Part shown: positions 61,212 through 64,000 of the stretch, in pieces | Layout of the letters: each line of letters begins with the position of its first letter | Position numbering within the stretch: position 1 is the stretch's first letter | NCBI RefSeq assembly: GCF_024612015.1 | Contig: NZ_CP102512.1 | Span: forward strand, 9,300,001-9,364,000 | DNA length: 64,000 nt | From: Streptomyces sp. CA-210063 | GTDB taxonomy: Bacteria; Actinomycetota; Actinomycetes; Streptomycetales; Streptomycetaceae | Direction: 5' to 3' | Made by a program: the position numbers and the translations under genes | Notes under the pieces: model-generated | Told to the model about the DNA's origin: nothing | Database searches by the model: none | The model's input: the letters and a program-made list of their open reading frames with translations, nothing else

Positions 61212-63598
61212 GCGGTCCGCAGGCTCCGACCGCCGTCGCCGAGAACACCCCACGCCGCCGCCGGGTCACCGTCCGGGGAGTGGTACAGGGCGTGGGCTTC
61301 AGGCCCTACCTCTACGGCCTTGCCACCGAACTCGCCCTGGCCGGACACGTGACCAACACCCCGGAGGGCGTCGTCGCGGAGGTCGAGGGCAGCGCCGCGG
61401 CCGTGGCCCGGTTCTGCGACCTGATCGCCGCCCAGGCACCGCCGCTGGCCCGCGTGGAGTCCGTCCACCACCGGGAGATGTCTCCCGCCGGCGGCACCAC
61501 GTTCACCATCCTCACCTCGCGCACCGGTGGACCGGCCCGCACCCTGGTCTCCTCCGACTCCGCCACCTGTGCCGACTGCCTCGCCGAGTTGGCCGCCCCG
61601 GCGGACCGGCGCTACCGGCACCCGTTCGTCAACTGCACTCACTGCGGCCCGCGCTTCACGATCGTCACCGGCGTGCCGTACGACCGGGCGAACACCACCA
61701 TGGCCGGCTTCGCGATGTGCCCCGACTGCGCCCGGGAGTACGCGGATCCGGCCGACCGCCGGTTCCACGCGCAGCCGGTCGCCTGCCCGGCCTGCGGGCC
61801 CCGTCTGCGGCTGGTCCTCGCCCAGGAGGCACGGCTCAGGAAGGTCGAGGGGGCAGACCCGGTCACCGAGGCCCGTGCGCTGCTGAAGCGGGGCGCGATC
61901 CTCGCCGTGAAGGGCCTGGGCGGCTACCACCTGGCCTGCGATGCCTCGAACCAGGAGGCGGTCGCCCTCCTGCGCCGGCGAAAGGCGCGCGGGGACAAGC
62001 CGTTCGCCGTCATGGCCAGGACCGCGGACGACGTCCGTCACCTCGTCCGGCTGAGCCCGGCGGAGCGGAGCCTGCTCGAAGGCCGTGCCAGGCCGGTCGT
62101 CCTGGTGAGGCGGCGTCCGCACCCGTCGTACGCCCCCGGGGACCTCCGGCCCGCCGATGCCGTGGCACCCGGCAGTCCCGACCTCGGCGTGATGCTGCCC
62201 TACACGCCCGTGCACCATCTGCTGCTCGGTCTGCCCGGAGACTCGGACGGCCCCAGGCTGCTCGTCATGACCAGCGGCAACCTGTCCGGTGAGCCGATCG
62301 TCACCGACGACAACGAGGCGCTGGAGCGACTCGCGCACCTGGCCGACGCCTGGCTCACGCACGACCGGCCGATCCACGTCCCGTGCGACGACTCCGTGGT
62401 CCGCGTCTGCGACGGGGAGCCACTGGTGATCCGCCGCTCGCGTGGCTACGCCCCGTTGCCGGTCTCCCTCCCGCTGCCCGTGCGGCCGGCCCTCGCTGTC
62501 GGCGGAGACCTGAAGAACGCCTTCTGTCTCGGGGCGGGCCGTCAAGCCTGGCTGTCGGCGCACATCGGCGACATGGACGACGTCGGCACCCAACAGGTCT
62601 TCGAGCGCGCGACGGCGCAGTTGGAGTCCATCACGGGAGTGCGGCCCGAGGCCCTGGTCTGTGACCGGCATCCTGGCTACCGCTCCGCCGGATGGGCCGA
62701 CCGGAACGCGGCGCACCGGCCCGTCGTACGCGTCCAGCACCATCACGCGCACATCGCCGCCGCCATGGCCGAGCATGGACTGGACGGCACCCGGCCGGTG
62801 ATCGGCGTCGCCTTCGACGGCACCGGCCACGGCGACGACGGCGCCGTGTGGGGCGGGGAGTTCCTGTGCGCGGACTACGACCGCTTCACCCGGTTCGGAC
62901 ATCTCGCGTATGTTCCCCTGCCCGGTGGTGACGCCGCGGTGCGCCGGCCGTACCGCATGGCGCTGGCCCATCTGAGGGCGGCCGGGATCGACTGGTCCGA
63001 CGACCTCGCCTGTACGACCGCCTGCCCGCCCGACGAACTCCACGTCCTGGAACGGCAGTTGGAGCGCGGCCTGAACTGTGTTCCCACGTCCAGCATGGGC
63101 CGGCTCTTCGACGCCGTGTCCTCTCTCGCCGGGGTGTGCCACCGAGCCGGATACGAGGCACAGGCCGCCGTCGAGCTGGAGGGCGCGGCTCTGCACGCAC
63201 CGGCCGACGACACCACCGCGTACGCCTTCGCCCTGCACGCGTCGGAGGAGAACCGGGACGGCGCCGTACGGGCCGATCCGGCGCCCGTACTCGCGGCGAT
63301 CGTCGGCGACCTGCGCGGGGGCGTCGAGCCGGCTCTGGTCGCCGCGCGCTTCCACCGGGGCGTGGCCGGCCTGGTGCACCGGATGTGCGCGCGGGCGCGA
63401 GAGCGGCACGGGCTGGACACGGTCGCCCTGACGGGAGGCGTGTTCGCCAACACGCTGCTCTCCTCGGCCTGTGCCGCCACCCTGCGCGAGGACGGCTTCA
63501 CGGTCCTGCGGCACCACCTGGTGCCGCCCAACGACGGTGGCCTGGCGCTGGGCCAACTGATGGTGGCCGCCCGCGCCACTCCCACGCCCACCGACTGA
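61208..63598 (+). CDS. hypF: HypF, carbamoyltransferase for cyanide ligand synthesis
   Basis: A 796-residue protein starting with GTG in a GTGA overlap. Domains in order: acylphosphatase-like ([18 protein letters not shown], about 22-40), two zinc-finger pairs ([32 protein letters not shown]), YrdC-like domain ([20 protein letters not shown]), and Kae1-like domain ([46 protein letters not shown]). It makes carbamoyl-AMP and carbamoylates HypE to give the CN ligands of the NiFe site. Full length for the family. Confidence 0.95.
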   Translation: MSGPQAPTAVAENTPRRRRVTVRGVVQGVGFRPYLYGLATELALAGHVTNTPEGVVAEVEGSAAAVARFCDLIAAQAPPLARVESVHHREMSPAGGTTFTILTSRTGGPARTLVSSDSATCADCLAELAAPADRRYRHPFVNCTHCGPRFTIVTGVPYDRANTTMAGFAMCPDCAREYADPADRRFHAQPVACPACGPRLRLVLAQEARLRKVEGADPVTEARALLKRGAILAVKGLGGYHLACDASNQEAVALLRRRKARGDKPFAVMARTADDVRHLVRLSPAERSLLEGRARPVVLVRRRPHPSYAPGDLRPADAVAPGSPDLGVMLPYTPVHHLLLGLPGDSDGPRLLVMTSGNLSGEPIVTDDNEALERLAHLADAWLTHDRPIHVPCDDSVVRVCDGEPLVIRRSRGYAPLPVSLPLPVRPALAVGGDLKNAFCLGAGRQAWLSAHIGDMDDVGTQQVFERATAQLESITGVRPEALVCDRHPGYRSAGWADRNAAHRPVVRVQHHHAHIAAAMAEHGLDGTRPVIGVAFDGTGHGDDGAVWGGEFLCADYDRFTRFGHLAYVPLPGGDAAVRRPYRMALAHLRAAGIDWSDDLACTTACPPDELHVLERQLERGLNCVPTSSMGRLFDAVSSLAGVCHRAGYEAQAAVELEGAALHAPADDTTAYAFALHASEENRDGAVRADPAPVLAAIVGDLRGGVEPALVAARFHRGVAGLVHRMCARARERHGLDTVALTGGVFANTLLSSACAATLREDGFTVLRHHLVPPNDGGLALGQLMVAARATPTPTD

Positions 63599-63630
63599 GC
63601 AGACGCGCGACCCACAGCGAGGAGAGGCTC

Positions 63631-63936
63631 ATGTGCCTGGCGGTACCCGGCAGAGTGCTGGACATCGAGGAACGGGACGGCACCCGAATGGCCACCGTCG
63701 ACTTCGGCGGCGTGGTCAAGGAGGTGTGCCTGGAGTACCTGCCCGACCTCAAGGTCGGCGAGTACGCCATCGTCCACGTCGGGTTCGCCCTCCAACGGCT
63801 GGACGAGGAGTCGGCGCGACAGACGCTCGAACTCTTCGCCGAACTCGGCCTGCTGCAGGAGGAGTTCGGCGACCCCTGGGAAACGGCGGCGGAGGCGGCG
63901 GGCTCGGAACCGGTGGAAGAGGTGCGCAACCAGTGA
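63631..63936 (+). CDS. hypC: HypC/HupF chaperone
   Basis: A 101-residue HypC. The essential N-terminal Cys is Cys2 in MCLAVPGRVLDIEERDG, with TVDFGGVVKEVCLEYLPDLK and GEYAIVHVGFALQRLDEESA completing the beta-barrel. It carries the Fe(CN)2CO group between HypD and the large subunit. GAGGAGAGG precedes the start. It has a C-terminal extension of about 20 residues relative to short HypC proteins. Overlaps hypD by four bases. Confidence 0.94.
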   Translation: MCLAVPGRVLDIEERDGTRMATVDFGGVVKEVCLEYLPDLKVGEYAIVHVGFALQRLDEESARQTLELFAELGLLQEEFGDPWETAAEAAGSEPVEEVRNQ

Positions 63937-64000
63937 AGTACATCGACGAGTTCCAGGACCCGGAGCTGGCCCGCCGGCTGCTCGACGACATCCACGCCAC
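63933..64000 (+). CDS. hypD: HypD (5' end only)
   Basis: The GTG at 63933 overlaps the hypC stop, and the visible 22 codons read VKYIDEFQDPELARRLLDDI. This is the start of HypD, the iron-sulfur scaffold on which the Fe(CN)2CO group is assembled. The rest lies beyond the window; hypE is expected to follow. Confidence 0.88.
   Translation, partial: MKYIDEFQDPELARRLLDDIHA

Noticed and set aside
61157..63556. A 799-codon leftward open frame opposite hypF
   Set aside because: Antisense shadow of hypF with low-complexity Gly/Arg/Val-rich sequence.

Overview
The window looks like chromosome from a streptomycete-type actinobacterium. Support: uniformly very high GC with GC-rich third positions, frequent GTG starts, GGAGG-type ribosome sites, many ATGA/GTGA stop-start overlaps, IclR/TetR/GntR/HxlR/XRE regulators, F420- and mycothiol-type enzyme families, and a group 1h (formerly group 5) [NiFe]-hydrogenase cluster. 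The species cannot be named from the sequence. No rRNA, tRNA or CRISPR array was recognised.

Layout. (1) 1-5.9 kb: the 5' part of an IclR regulator, a nitrilase remnant, and a complete five-gene branched-chain amino-acid-type ABC transporter operon. (2) 5.9-12.6 kb: a scrap-yard. It holds an SDR tail abutting a frameshifted HINT/pretoxin fragment, an IS5-type element cut by an intact IS3-family element, an AraC regulator with a two-domain SnoaL gene, then fragments of an acyl-CoA synthetase, a maleylpyruvate-isomerase-like protein, a SpoIIE/PP2C phosphatase and a DNA ligase lying end to end. (3) 12.8-25.5 kb: small redox islands. These are XRE regulator/aldehyde dehydrogenase/old yellow enzyme; an MFS-SnoaL-SDR operon; and a TetR regulator divergent from MpaB-like oxygenase, LUD and DoxX-like genes. 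(4) 25.6-29.1 kb: more chimeric remnants around an HxlR regulator that is divergent from an NAD(P)-binding protein gene. (5) 29.3-37.7 kb: an eight-gene leftward operon with a homogentisate-dioxygenase-like enzyme, an acetoacetate-decarboxylase-like protein, two alpha/beta hydrolases, maleate isomerase, an SRPBCC protein, malic enzyme and pirin. A GntR regulator gene is divergent from it. (6) 38.7-49.8 kb: two divergent blocks of acyl-CoA catabolism. Leftward: enoyl-CoA hydratase, thiolase, SDR, aldehyde dehydrogenase. Rightward: acyl-CoA dehydrogenase, acyl-CoA ligase, alpha-methylacyl-CoA racemase-like, LLM-type oxidoreductase, acyl-CoA dehydrogenase, and a broken phosphotransferase. (7) 50.4-64.0 kb: the hydrogenase gene set with hypX, hhyS, hhyL, several conserved accessory genes, a maturation protease, and hypA-B-F-C-D. 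hypD runs off the right edge.

How the genes may work together. The hydrogenase block should make a high-affinity uptake hydrogenase with its own maturation system. HypX-supplied CO is expected for an aerobe. The 29-38 kb operon reads as an aromatic ring-cleavage route. One coherent reading is hydrolysis of maleylacetoacetate to maleate plus acetoacetate, then maleate to fumarate and on through malate to pyruvate; this is inference. A near-palindromic element, TATTCATATGTGAATA, recurs upstream of three separate operons at 21.2, 37.7 and 40.25 kb and may tie them into one regulon. A second element, TAACGnnCGTTA, links a TetR gene at 22.5 kb with the acyl-CoA block at 43.2 kb.
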